From Aquilaria yunnanensis (Eukaryota; Streptophyta; Magnoliopsida; Malvales; Thymelaeaceae), in contig CM077600.1 in NCBI GenBank assembly GCA_039654915.1, forward strand, positions 42,702,492 through 42,766,491: 64,000 nt of DNA, given 5' to 3'. The notes beneath the pieces were generated by a model that worked only from the letters and a program-made list of their open reading frames with translations, did not search any database and was not told the origin of the DNA. Every line of letters begins with the position of its first letter. The stretch's first letter is position 1. This document shows, in pieces, positions 1-11,971 of the stretch. The position numbers and the translations under genes were made by a program.

Positions 1-1226
1 ATATATTCAAGTCAAAAAAGGTTGATAGGTCAATTAATACGAAACAGAAGTAATATAAGTTTTTATGAGATTTTTGCTAATGTGTAAGAATTATTAATCT
101 TTTGCCCCCCGAATCTAACTCTTTTTGGATCTCATGGCAACGCTGAGTATTTAAACTAGTTATATATATATTTACGTGTAAAAAGTGAATGGTGAAAGTG
201 GAAACAATATAATTTTTTTTTCTATTTCTCAATCTTTATGTCAAATCTAAAGATTTTATTTAAAATAGGATGCATGAAGTATTTAATATATATATATAAT
301 TTCAATATCAATATCATATAATACAAAATTAAGCATCTATTGGTAGAAATTAACTCACTTTCAGGTACAAGACTTTAAAACTTTGTTTACCATCTCTAAA
401 ATGAATGATAGGTTCTTGCCAATCCAACAAAATGGTAAGAGGCGACACCCACTATGCAAGTGGCCTGAGTTTGAACCCAACCCTTGTTAAGATAGAATAA
501 TTTCTAATACAACTCAAAGCCCCTCTAGATTATGAGGAACCAACAATTGATTCATACTTTTTATAATAGACTACTGCCACTCTTTTACTTGTACTTATAA
601 CATGTTTCTAAGTATTAAAAAAAAAAAACAAGTGAAGGAAATGTAACTACTAACTTCATCCCATTTTCTTGCCACATTTTAGATTTTTTACATAAATATC
701 ACTTGAATTTATTTATATTATTATTTGTAGAAAATATTTAAGAAAATTATATTTAAAAAATACAAATGTTGATGTAATTTATTTATATAAAAAATTTATG
801 TTTATATACCAAAATATTAAAGCTAAACAACTATAAATAATTACTATGAATAATGAAAGTTATAAAGAAGTAGAACAGATCAAGTATTATGGTCAATTAG
901 TTTTAACTTAAGTCAGATTAATTTAAAATATTTTTATAGTTTTTTATTAAATCAATGTCATTTCAAAAATAATATTATATATTTACAGTAATTCATTAAA
1001 TATCATTTTTATAGTGTAATTGAATTTTTATAAATTTTTTAGGCCAAGTAATTAAAAAATTTATAAAAAAAATAATTAGAAGATGAAAAAATGTCATTCA
1101 GTAAATGATTATAACATTAATTTCTTTAAATTATATTAATTTTACGTTTAATTTCTTTGAATTACATGTTTAAGATAAAATAATCCATAAAATAAAAAGG
1201 TTAGAGAGGAAGCGCCGAAGCGATAC

Positions 1227-1364
1227 TGGGCTACAGCGTTACTGGAGTAGTGCAGTCGTCTTTGGGACTATGGGCCAAAGTTTCAAAAATTTGAATTTCG
1301 TTTGTGCCATTGATAGCTCAAAAAATTATTCTTTATTTAACGTCTAAACCACGTAAAACCCTAA
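1227..1364 (+). promoter_or_regulatory. Proximal promoter of the TPR/J-domain gene: two site II motifs and a telo-box
   Basis: TGGGCT lies at 1227-1232 and TGGGCC at 1271-1276; these match the plant site II element (TGGGCY). AAACCCTAA at 1356-1364 matches the telo-box. The motifs end about 75 bases before the start codon at 1438. Site II plus telo-box is a known pairing in plant promoters of genes linked to growth and protein synthesis, bound by TCP-type and telo-box-binding factors. Use of these copies is inferred. The rest of 1-1226 is very AT-rich and shows no gene. A tRNA-like B-box stretch (gagtttgaaccc, near 468-479) is a weak hint of an old SINE. Confidence 0.5.
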
Positions 1365-1437
1365 TTAAAGTTCCGCTATAACTTGATCAACGGCAGCAAA
1401 ATCCTCGGTCAGTCATCTGAAAAATAAAAATTGGTTA

Positions 1438-4400
1438 ATGTCGCCTGTGGCCGCCGAAATTCCTGCCCGGAGCAACCATCGACAAGCTCCACAACCGGCG
1501 GCGAGCCATTCTCCCTCACTTTCTTCGAGTTTTGAGAACGGAGGTGAGTTCAACTTGGGCAGTGGGTTCGCTTCTCGAGATGGATCACGGCGTGGGGCTG
1601 CTGCGTCGCGTCGGCCCCGACCTAGGCTGGTGAACCTTATGAAGCAGCTGCATGGGAAGACGGGAAACGGGTCGGGCTTGATTTGGTCAGAGTTTAACCC
1701 GTTCAAGCAATTCAATCAGGCTTCTTCTCTGGTAAGTACCGATGCTTGTAATACTCGTAATGATAATCATGTTTCAAATGGGTTTACGGAGAGTTTGAAC
1801 GGTTGCGAGAATAAAAATGCTGGTGCCAGGTGTTTTGCCTCGGAGGAGCGAGAATTCATTATGGGTAGTGGTGTTCAGAATAGAGAAGTACCTCCTGGCA
1901 AGCTTAAGAATTCTAGTTTTGTATTTTGCACAACGCAGAATCATTCAGAAACGAGTTCGGCTAATGAAAAGAGTAGATTAGTCCACAATTATGAGGAATC
2001 AGGAAGTGAAGCTGGCCATGATCACACTCCAATCAAATTTCCATCTGCTGAAAATAAAAGTGGATCTAAAACGAATCTGGAATTTGTATCCGGTAGGAAC
2101 CAAGTTTGTTCAAAGTCGAAATCAGATTGTCATGAAAGTGAATCTACTGGAAATATCAGTGGCTCAAGTTTTGTGTTTGGGGCAAGTCGGTTTAAGTCCA
2201 ACACAGATCTTAATGTAGAGGCCAGGGGATCCAGAGAGTGTGCTGGTCAGTCAGTTCTGAATGATCTCAGAGAAAAGGTGGAGGATGAAACCGAGTCCCA
2301 CTTGCAGAACGTGGATGGCACCCTCAGTAATAACGCTAAATCTGAGTCCCAGCCCCAGAAAGTGGATGGTGTTCCAGGTATTCCCAATGCAAATGGCAGT
2401 AAAGGCTGTTGTAGTGATTGTGGGATTGATTTTTTTATATTTGGTGGTAGTGATAATAAGACCTCCAGTTGCAGCAAATGCAGAATGGGGAAATGGGCAG
2501 AAGCAGCTGGTTTTTGTGGTGTAAATTTTGAGCTTTTTTCTGACAGTAATCGTCATAATGTTTTTTCCTTAAATTATGAGAATGCTAATAATGCCTCTAG
2601 CTTAAACCCAGTGATTGGACTTCAGGATGGTATGCAGAAACTTGATATCAACTGTAATAGAAATAATATGGATCCTGAAGCAACCAAGTGTTTCCAAAGG
2701 AAAGCCAACTCTGGACAAGTGCTTGTGTTTCACAACATCAAAGAGGATTCTAGCCCTCCAAAACCAGATTTGAACAGCATGCCTCGGGATCTGATGTCTG
2801 AGCATGCTCCTGCTGCTTCTGGGAGAATGGCATTCTTTCAGACTGATGAGAACTATGCTAGTAATTTTTGGGGTAGGCCAGGAATTGATGCTAGAATTCC
2901 CTTTTCCAAGTCTTCTGCATGTCAGGAAGGCATGGATGCATGTTCTACCAAGGATTACTCTTCTCAAGGTCCAATGGAAGATGATGTTGAGCTGAGTGGA
3001 GCTACTGCTCAACAGTCATTTTCGCACAGTGGTCTTGGGTCCAAACAGAATGGTGTTTCTTCAGAATATCCATCTGTGGCTGGCATTAAAAGCAATGGAG
3101 GGAATGGTGTTGCCACTGCTCCAACTGGGTTCTTCTCTTGTGATTTTAAGACACCACAGTGGGACCCCTCATCCTTTAAAGAAAATCTTTTGCCTGGAGC
3201 AGATATGAAGATGAAATCTAGTGCAAAAGGCACCTTTATGAGGGACAGAAGATCAAAGAAGACAAAGGGAAAGTCAAAGCAATTTGGCCTGCACAAACAG
3301 TTGTCAAACAATATGGCACCCCAAGAGGATGTCTTGTATGAAAGAACAAGCTCATCTGAATGTTATTCCCCCATGGATTTCTCTCCTTACACTGAAACTG
3401 TGGCACCTGATAAATCTTCATTCAAGACTTCTGTAAAACCTAATGAAACCTCATATCTTGACAGTAATTTTGTTCCATCTGCATTACATCCCTCAATTTG
3501 TTTCAATCCCAGAGTAGATAATCCTGGTACAGAAACTATAAGGGATCATGATAAATCCATGGGGCTAAAGGAAGAGAGGTACAAGCATGATTCTCGGAGG
3601 CTTTTTGGGGTTGACATATGTTCCAATTGTTCTGTCCATCAAGCTGAAGTAGCTTTTTCTAGCTTCAAACGTGAGGATGCCTGTGGTGGCTTTACGTCTG
3701 AAGGTGAAAATCACTCTGAGACAGGGGGCCAAGAAAATACTCTTATGAAAGAGTTTTGTTTTACTACAGACATTGAAAAAGGGAGAACTTTTACCTTCTC
3801 TGCCTTATCTTCTTCTGTACTTCAAGAAAACATTATTGTGAGAAAGCGTCGGTCTAAAAAGAAAAGTGGTGCCAAACCTGGAAAAGTTATTGATCCAAGA
3901 CCAGAGATCATGACATGGCCTCCCATCATGGAATTTCCCTGTTTTTCAGCTGCTCCACCTAATGACTCGGTGGATAAGGAAAAAAAGATCTCTGCTCACC
4001 AAAACAAAAATGCTTCAGATCCAGGTGAACAATTTAAACAGGGCCCTGATTCTTCAATTGCTGCACTTCAGGAAGTTTGTGAGATGTGGCGGCTCAGGTA
4101 TTTTATCAAGTTATCATTTGTAAATTATGCATGCATGGGTGTTGTGTGTATAAGCCACTGTTGTTTTTTGTTTACACAACCTAAAATTGGATTTCATTTC
4201 AGGGGAAATCAAGCTTATAGAAATGACAATCTGCCCGGAGCTGAGGGTTTTTACACGCAGGGCATCAATTCTGTCCCTGCAAATGTTGCTTCAGGGTGCT
4301 CCATGACACCTCTTGTGCTTTGTTATAGCAATCGTGCAGCCACACGTATATCTCTTCAAAGGTTGAGGGAAGCTTTATTAGACTGTATGATGGCTGCTGC

Positions 4401-7400
4401 TCTTGATCCTACATTTTTAAAAGTCTATTTGAGAGCAGGAAAGTGAGTTCCTTTTTGCACATCTCAACGTAAAAGTAGCCTTTTGTTTGGCATATCAGTA
4501 TTAGAGAGCCTATCTAATCCTTCTATTGATTGCTAAGAATAACACTGTAATTCTCAAAAGCGTGGGCGTTCCCTTTGCAGCTGCCATCTTGTCCTGGGTG
4601 AAATTGAAAATGCAATCACTTATTTCAGTAAGTGTCTCAGTTCAGCAGCTGATGTTTGCCTGGATCGCAGAGTTATAATAGATGCTGCCAATGGCCTCCA
4701 AAAAGCCCAGGTATGCAAACAATGTGTCTTCACTAGATGGCATGTCCTGCATTATACGCACAATTATTGTCATTCAAAATCTGAAACTATATTTACTGTT
4801 TGCTAGCTTTTTAGCACACTTAATTTGATAATACCATTGTAGTCAATTACGCACGCCATGTGTGCAATAGCAATATGGCGTGGCGATGGTGAGGGGACCG
4901 CAATTTGAGGGGCATGGCTAGGTGCCTTCAATGTTGTGCGGGCCTCTGCCGCAATAGCGACCTAACAAGAGGTGATGTTGCGCTCGCAATTTTGAAGGAG
5001 GCATGTCTGCCTCTTTTCCTTGCCCGAGATTCTTATTTGCTTACATTAGGAACATTTGTTAGCTCTTATTTGCTTCTCCTTGTTTTTGTTTTATGTTCTT
5101 GTTGCTTATTCATAATTGTCTAGTAATAATTATGGAATACTAAATCATAGAATTTTGGCTTATATGTAAATTTAGTTTTTTAACCTAATATTATGTGTTA
5201 TATACTTTTTAAACAAATTTTGCGCTTTACTTTGCTCTAGCACGCAATTTTTGTGCCAGGTGCCACATGGCAATAAAAGGCATAAATGCCTTGGTGCGCA
5301 ATTTGCCTTTGACTGCATTGGATAATACTAGATCCTACTATTAGAGGCTTCAATATAAATACTATGATTAATTTACATCACAAAGTATGATTCTCCTTAT
5401 TTTGTTGGGTAAATTACAAAAGCCCCCTTGTGGTTTGATTTAACCTACACTTTGTCCCTTTTATTTTCAAAAACCTACACTTGACCCCCTACTTCCTTTA
5501 TAGTATCCAACAACAATTTATGAAATTCTAAATTAAACTGTCTGATAACCATGTTTCAGTAATTTTAAGATTTTTGATATTTTTTTTATAGCTAACTGAC
5601 CTTTAAAAAATATTGATATGCATTTACAGGAAGAAAGATGCATTTATAGAAGGGAAAAACTGATAATTTAAAATGTCTATTAACCATTAAAAAATATTAG
5701 AGAGATTGAAATTGCTAGAAGATGTCTATCGTACAGTTTAAATTACAGTTTCAAAAATTGTTATCAAACCACATAAAGGAATTAAGGGGCAAAGTGTAAG
5801 TTTTAAAAAATAAATGAGGCAAATTGTAGATTAGGGTAAACCTCAGGGGGGGTAATTGTAACTTTCCCTATTTTATTTAATAATCATGATGTCATAGTGG
5901 ACTTAATCTAGCAATCCAATCAATTGAAGATCATAGTCTTGTGAAATAGCCAAGACATTTATTAAGGGAGTTGAAAATTTCAGCAGATGTCCATATCATG
6001 CATTTTGGTTGATGAATTTTATGTTAGAGGAGGTTTATCACTGCTTTGTGCATATTTGCTTATCATGGTCTTGTCTCCTATGTCTTCATTTCTTATTTTG
6101 CTGTGATTGTATGTCCACTAATCAAAACAACATTCTCATCTCCACTACATTCATCTTGCTCGTGTGTTGTTTCTTCATTGCCTAATATTTACAGCCATAT
6201 AGAATGATAGGTTGAACTGCAATTCCCTAGTATGTTCCCCTCAGCTTAAGTGACACATTCTCTTATCTGATATAACACCTGTGGCACGTCTCCGTTTTGT
6301 CCATCTTAGTTTAATTTGGTGATTGACATCTTTATCAAGATCACCATCACTATGGATGACTGAGCCTGAAGATTTAAAAGACTCACTTATCTTTCCAACT
6401 TATGATTCACCCTAGTCTTAGCCAGTGTACACAATACTGCCACAAAATTTATTTACTACTACTTGTGATTAAGGGTGTTTATATGCGTCATTGCATGTAC
6501 TAAACGATCAAAGCATCTTTGTTCCCCACAAGGCTTTCAAACCATGCTTTGACTTCTGACCCTTGCTGTCACTACTCTACCCCCCTCTCCCGCCCTTTCT
6601 CATACAGAGAAGCATAGACACATGTGGTATATCAATGACTTATTTTTCAGGTTTTCTTGTGGTCAGAAAGTGGATGAGCTTACAAGATGTTCTGCACAGT
6701 TTTTGGGGATAAGGACATCTGATGCTGCATCTTCTGCACTAGACAAGATTAATGAGGCCTTGGCAACTAGTTCTCATTCAGAAAGGCTTTTTAGAATGAA
6801 AGTAGAGGCTCTAATTATGGTCTGTGGTCTTTCAATTTCCAGCTACTTACAGATTTATTTGCCTCATCTTTCAAGTTGTCAATTCACCCAAAAATTACAG
6901 TATAAGTCAGATGATTAATCTGAACGTGTACGGCATTGTGCAGTTGAGGAAATATGAAGAGGCAATTCATTTGTGTGAGCAAACACTTGATTTTGCTGAG
7001 AAAAATGTCCCTGATATAGACATTAAAAAGCTGTCCGGGAATGTGGATGGCTCTCAGTGTTACTCATCAGCAAAGATTTGGAGGTGGCATTTTATGTCGA
7101 AGTCATACTTCAATATGGGGAGGCTTGAGTTCGCACTGGAGTTACTTGATCGTCTCGAGCTAGTAGGATCCATGAGGGAGAAGTAACCATTCTGATCTCT
7201 AATTAGTTTCTTGTTATGGTTCCAAATTCATTTCCATGTTTAATTATTCTTTATCGTACCTAATTCTTCTTGTTACTGCATGTGTGCAGCAAGGAGATAT
7301 TAGAATCATCCATTACAATAGCAGTCATCATTCGTGAACTTTTGCGCCATAAGGTATGTCAATGTTAGAGGCGATTCTTCTCTTCACTTCAGGTGCAATA

Positions 7401-10400
7401 TCAGATGACATGCTTCTTGAAAGTTGATTGACTATGCATCAGTCAAAACAGCTGTCAATTTGTGTTTTTGGATTTCATTGTGCTTACTCCAATTTTATGT
7501 ATTAAGTATTGCCGAACATTTTCTTTCTATAACCAACCAAAAGTTCATTTTCATTTAGACAGATTTCGCCTGATATTAATTCAGTTAAATCCACCATAAA
7601 CTGAAACTTTTCATTTCTATTATGATATGTAACAAAATTACTTACATTTAATTGCTCCTCTTTGTTATCCTATAGTTATATTTTTTGTATTAGCTAGCAT
7701 TACCAATGTGCTGTTCTTGTGAATTCGTGCAATAAATCCATCAAGGCAAAAAGGGCAAATATGCCACCCACAACTCTAATTTTCGCCGAAGGAGGAGTCA
7801 GTTTTGTTCGGTTATACATGGGGAACAAAAACCCCATCGTTGCTCACTCTAATTCTTCACTAAGCATCTAGTTAAGGCCTGAATTTTTTTAAGATGTTAT
7901 GGTTTGGGTTAGAATTTGATTATAAATTTACTGAATTCAAGTCAAAATAAGCAAAATTGGAACCAAATTATACATGTTTGAAGGTCAATCTGCACCAAGG
8001 GGAAAAATTCCCTTACTGTTAACAACCTTTAGTGCGTAATTTGTCCCTAATCTATTATGTTAATAGGTTATTTGCCTAATTTCGAAAATCAATGGCATAT
8101 TTGCCTCAAAAAATACATTAGTGAATGATTGTTTCCCATGGCCTAAAATGAGCGGTATATGTAACCCTTATGCCATCCATCAACAGTTCAGAGGCAGACA
8201 AAGTTGTTGAAGATTGTTGGTGTAAGCTTGCCATAATCAGAAAATTTTCACGATATTTTAGAAGTGTTGATATGTAGAATTAATACTCTAATTCATGGCA
8301 TTTGGCTTTCTTTGTAACTTCATAATATCTCTAACTTCCCATTGAAACAAAACCTTTATATGTTTTCTCTACTAAGAAAAATGTAGAACTTATTCTGTGT
8401 CCTCTCTAACCTGTGTTACATAATTTACAGTGTCCTCTCCGATCTATGTCTTGGTTAATAAGTCACTCATCATAACCCAATAGTACAGCTGTTTATGTGC
8501 TCTTCATGTGTCTTTAGCTTTAACATCTTAACTAATGAACTTCTTATCCAATTGCAATAAATTCTTCACGAGATTTGTTTAATATCCATTGATTCCTGAC
8601 AATAAATCTTTACCTGCACAGGGAGCCATAATCATGCTTCTGCATACTTTTTATATTCCTATCCACTGCTGACTTCAAAGCTTTTATCATCTAGAGGAAG
8701 ATTTTTTGTCAATTATGAATTCAGAACTTTGATAACGGTTTCTGTTAAACAAGTTGTCACAATAATTATTCATCTATCCAGATATATGTACTCTTCTAGA
8801 AATAACATAAGTTATAATTTTGGATTTTTGTCATTCAGGGTTTAGTTTTCTCCACTGTCATTTTCCATGTGGTTTGAAGCACATCCAAAATGACCCTTTT
8901 AGTTGAAGCCAATGACAACCTCCTTTTCCCCAAACTTGTAGTTAGTGTTTCAGAAAGAATAATTCTCTGCGTCATACTATGGTTTATGACTGGATCTTGT
9001 AAATCCTAGAATGCAGGGAATGCAGCTGTTCGTTCTGGAAGATATACAGAAGCGGTGGAGCGTTACACTGTTGCATTGTCAAGCAATGTTGAATCACGCC
9101 CCTTTGCAGCAATATGCTTTTGCAATCGTGCTGCTGCTTACCAAGCTTTAGGCCAAGTTGCAAAGGCTATTGCAGACTGCAGTATGGCTATGGCTCTTGA
9201 TGGAAATTACGTGAAGGTTTGAATATAACTCCGTCTCTCTCTCTCTCTGCTGTCTTTTTCCATGGGCTAAATTAGATTTTTTGGGTTTATAGAAAGCTAC
9301 TCAGAATATTTCTTGGATTGTAGTCCTGGTTTTTGCTCTAAATTATAATTTCAGTTAATATTCTAACCTTCTTGAGAAGATTATACTGCTTTTGGGCTTC
9401 TGTTTATTTGCTAAATCTTGCTTCTATTCTGTGAGATGTGAAACCAGTTAGTCTAAATTGTGAGAAAATCCAGGATTATGCCTTTGTATTTTGACTTTGA
9501 TTGGGTCTCTGTCTGTATCATGCACCAGGATTCTTCTTTCTCTATTTTTGTCTTTTGGACTCCATGTTGAACAAAGTAATAAATGTATTTGATATTTCCT
9601 TGCAAAAATGAAACCCCTTCTCTGTGCACTCAGTACTTGAATCCCAGGTGAGACTGGTAGAATGATGTTGTAATGTCAATTAACTTGTTAGAACGATGTT
9701 GATGTTATTTGTAGAAATTATTAGTAAAGAGCAATGCTAAGAAAACTTGTAGTTATTCAGGCAAACTGGGAATGGATTTATATGCTTATGAAGGTTATGG
9801 TGAGAGAACTTGAGGTCTCTTATTCTCTTATCACATTTTAGTAGGGTTTGAAGCCTATGTTGCACAGGATTGCTTTGATTCAAGTTTAAAAATGTTATTG
9901 GAACTTCTTTCATCCCTAGGTAGTGACAAATTTTCTTTTTTTATCTTGCTAGAAGCACTAAAATAAATGTACTGGAGTACTGTGAGCATCGCTAGACTGG
10001 TTTTCTTTCATGTACTGAATTTATCATCATATTTGTGCTACATAATTTGTATAATTACCTGGATGAACCTGTGGGTTAACAGGCAGTTTCTAGGAGAGCC
10101 ACTCTGCACGAAATTATCAGAGACTATCGGCAAGCATCTAATGACCTTGAGAGACTTATCTCCCTACTTGAAAATCAAGGTGATGAGAAGGCTAGGAAGC
10201 CTGGTACTTCAGGAGGTTCTGCTGGCAAAGCAAATGAACTAAAGCAAGCACGTCACAAATTGTCATCAATGCAAGAAGCAGCTAAAAGGGGTCTGCCATT
10301 GGACTTGTATGCAATTTTGTAAGTCCTTTTTCTGGAGCCTTCGGTATCAAGTTTTTTTTTTCTGTCTTCATCTATGAATGCATCTTAGATCTTAAGAGAG

Positions 10401-11971
10401 CTGCTTACAATATTTATGATCTTTATATTGGTATTCTCTTAGTGCATGCTGTCAAATATTTGTTTCTTTTACTACAGTTTTAGTCAGATCATGTTTTGCA
10501 GCATAAATGTAGTTGTGGCTTGCCAGATTTGTCATTTTTTCAGGAAATTTTGCTAGTACGGCTAACTTACTAAGAATGTGCGTCATGTGTGTTCTATGTT
10601 AACTAACAGAAGGATTGGTCCATATCCATGAAATATGCATTGGATATGTTTGCAAAAGAAGATTGTTATACAAACGAAGTAAACCATTTCCACTTTGTTT
10701 TATGAACATGCCCTGCATATTCATTTGAATATCTCAATAATGGTGGGGAGACCAAGGAGGTACCAACCTGATGACAGAAACAAGACAAAATAAGAACAGA
10801 AGTAGAATTAGATCTATCAATCTCATGCTGCATCAAGAATACACCGCAGCAGAATGAACAATTTAATTAACAGCAGTTGTATCTGATAGATGTTTTATTA
10901 GGTATGTCTTTTTCCCCTAAGAAATTCTTTTAAAAAATGCCTGATATTTCTGCTGTAACTACAGGGGAGTCAAATCATCTGATGCCATTTCTGATATAAA
11001 AAAAGCGTACCGCAAAGCTGCACTGAAACATCATCCGGACAAGGTATTGCCTTTCTATAGTCAGTAATTTATCTGTCCTATGACTTATCATGCCTGATTA
11101 CAGTCTGTGATAATTAGGCCGGTCAGTTCCTGGCAAGGAGTGAGAGTGGATATGAATGGCAACTATGGAAGGAAATTGCTGTGGATGTTCACAAGGATGC
11201 TGACAGGCTATTTAAAATGATAGGAGAAGCATATGCTGTTCTTTCCGACCTAGATAAGGTTTGCCTTTGCCAATTTTGTGAATGAATCCACCAGTTCTAG
11301 GCCTTTATACAAACATTCAGCAATCCAAGTTTATCGTGTCTGCACAGCTTGCTAGTTCCTTCCTAGTGGGTTTTGTCACTGACCGCATTTTCTTAATAAT
11401 TATGAACTCCAGAAAAAGTTGGAGTATTTTTTGGATTTGCACACTTGTTTTCTGGTTCTCTAGGAAACTGGGATCATGATTGTTCCCATTTTGAACAATG
11501 AGTTCTGCAAGGATACAAAAATTTTCACATTCCTAAATGAAAAATGCAACTATATGTTTACTGAAGGAATTCTAGAAAGAAAAAAAAAAGAGAAGAGGAA
11601 AGAAAAAATTCATAGCTAGATGAACCATAGGGCTTTAGGATTTGACAAAAATTATAGATAGGTACGACCATTTGCACTAAGAGACTGTGAATTCTGGAAA
11701 GAGGTGGGTAATTTAGGCTTGAAAATTAGCATATAGATGCGAGCTAATCTGTTTAATACATCATGGCTTACGCGTGTATGCTTTTTTAATCATTTGTGAG
11801 AGCTTCTGAAGGAAGAAAAATCTGGAAATCTTAGTTATCTTTTCCCCGATCTCTATTCTTCATTTGATTATTAGCACCTGTTTTCCCATATGACATATCA
11901 TTGTTTTCTCGCAGCGTGAGGAGTATGATATTGAAGAAGAGATCAGAAAGCATCGAACGAAAGCCAACTAA
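1438..11971 (+). CDS. TPR-repeat co-chaperone with C-terminal J domain (DnaJ/TPR15-TPR16 type)
   Basis: Eleven exons join in frame: 1438-4097, 4203-4442, 4581-4710, 6667-6819, 6944-7182, 7290-7353, 9010-9216, 10083-10318, 10965-11043, 11118-11258, 11915-11971, giving 4,206 nt or 1,401 residues. Exon 1 encodes about 886 polar, probably disordered residues with scattered FG-like motifs (SSFVF near 161, FVFGAS near 244, FIFGGS near 331). TPR helices follow: GNQAYRN...LCYSNRAATR from about 888, RKYEEAIHLCEQTL in the middle, and GNAAVRSGRYTEAVERYTVAL with FCNRAAAYQALG in exon 7. A J domain closes the protein (about 1303-1385), with HPD at 1333-1335 in KKAYRKAALKHHPDK. The order matches plant TPR/DnaJ proteins related to Arabidopsis TPR15/TPR16. 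By family knowledge it should stimulate Hsp70 ATPase through HPD and may bind Hsp70/Hsp90 tails through its TPRs; the target is unknown. The exon 7 acceptor at 9009 was chosen over AG at 9016 because only it keeps frame. Confidence 0.9.
5407..5878. mobile_element. Mutator-type MITE inside intron 3 of the TPR/J-domain gene
   Basis: The ends are inverted: GGGTAAATTAC at the left and GGGAAAGTTAC when the right end is reverse-complemented. Similarity continues for about 80 bases (plant repeat style: cctacactttgtcccttttatttt). The flanks are TATTTTGTT (5398-5406) and TATTTTATT (5879-5887), a 9-bp duplication with one mismatch, the length expected of Mutator-like elements. It has no coding capacity. 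Related copies are at 23763, 50882 and 57962. The rest of this intron (4711-6666) is AT-rich, with a GC-richer stretch at about 4836-5310 that I could not classify. Confidence 0.75.

Noticed and set aside
1413..1715. 100-codon open frame opposite the start of the TPR/J-domain gene
   Set aside because: It lies fully against a well-supported coding exon and shows no known domain; a shadow of the real frame.
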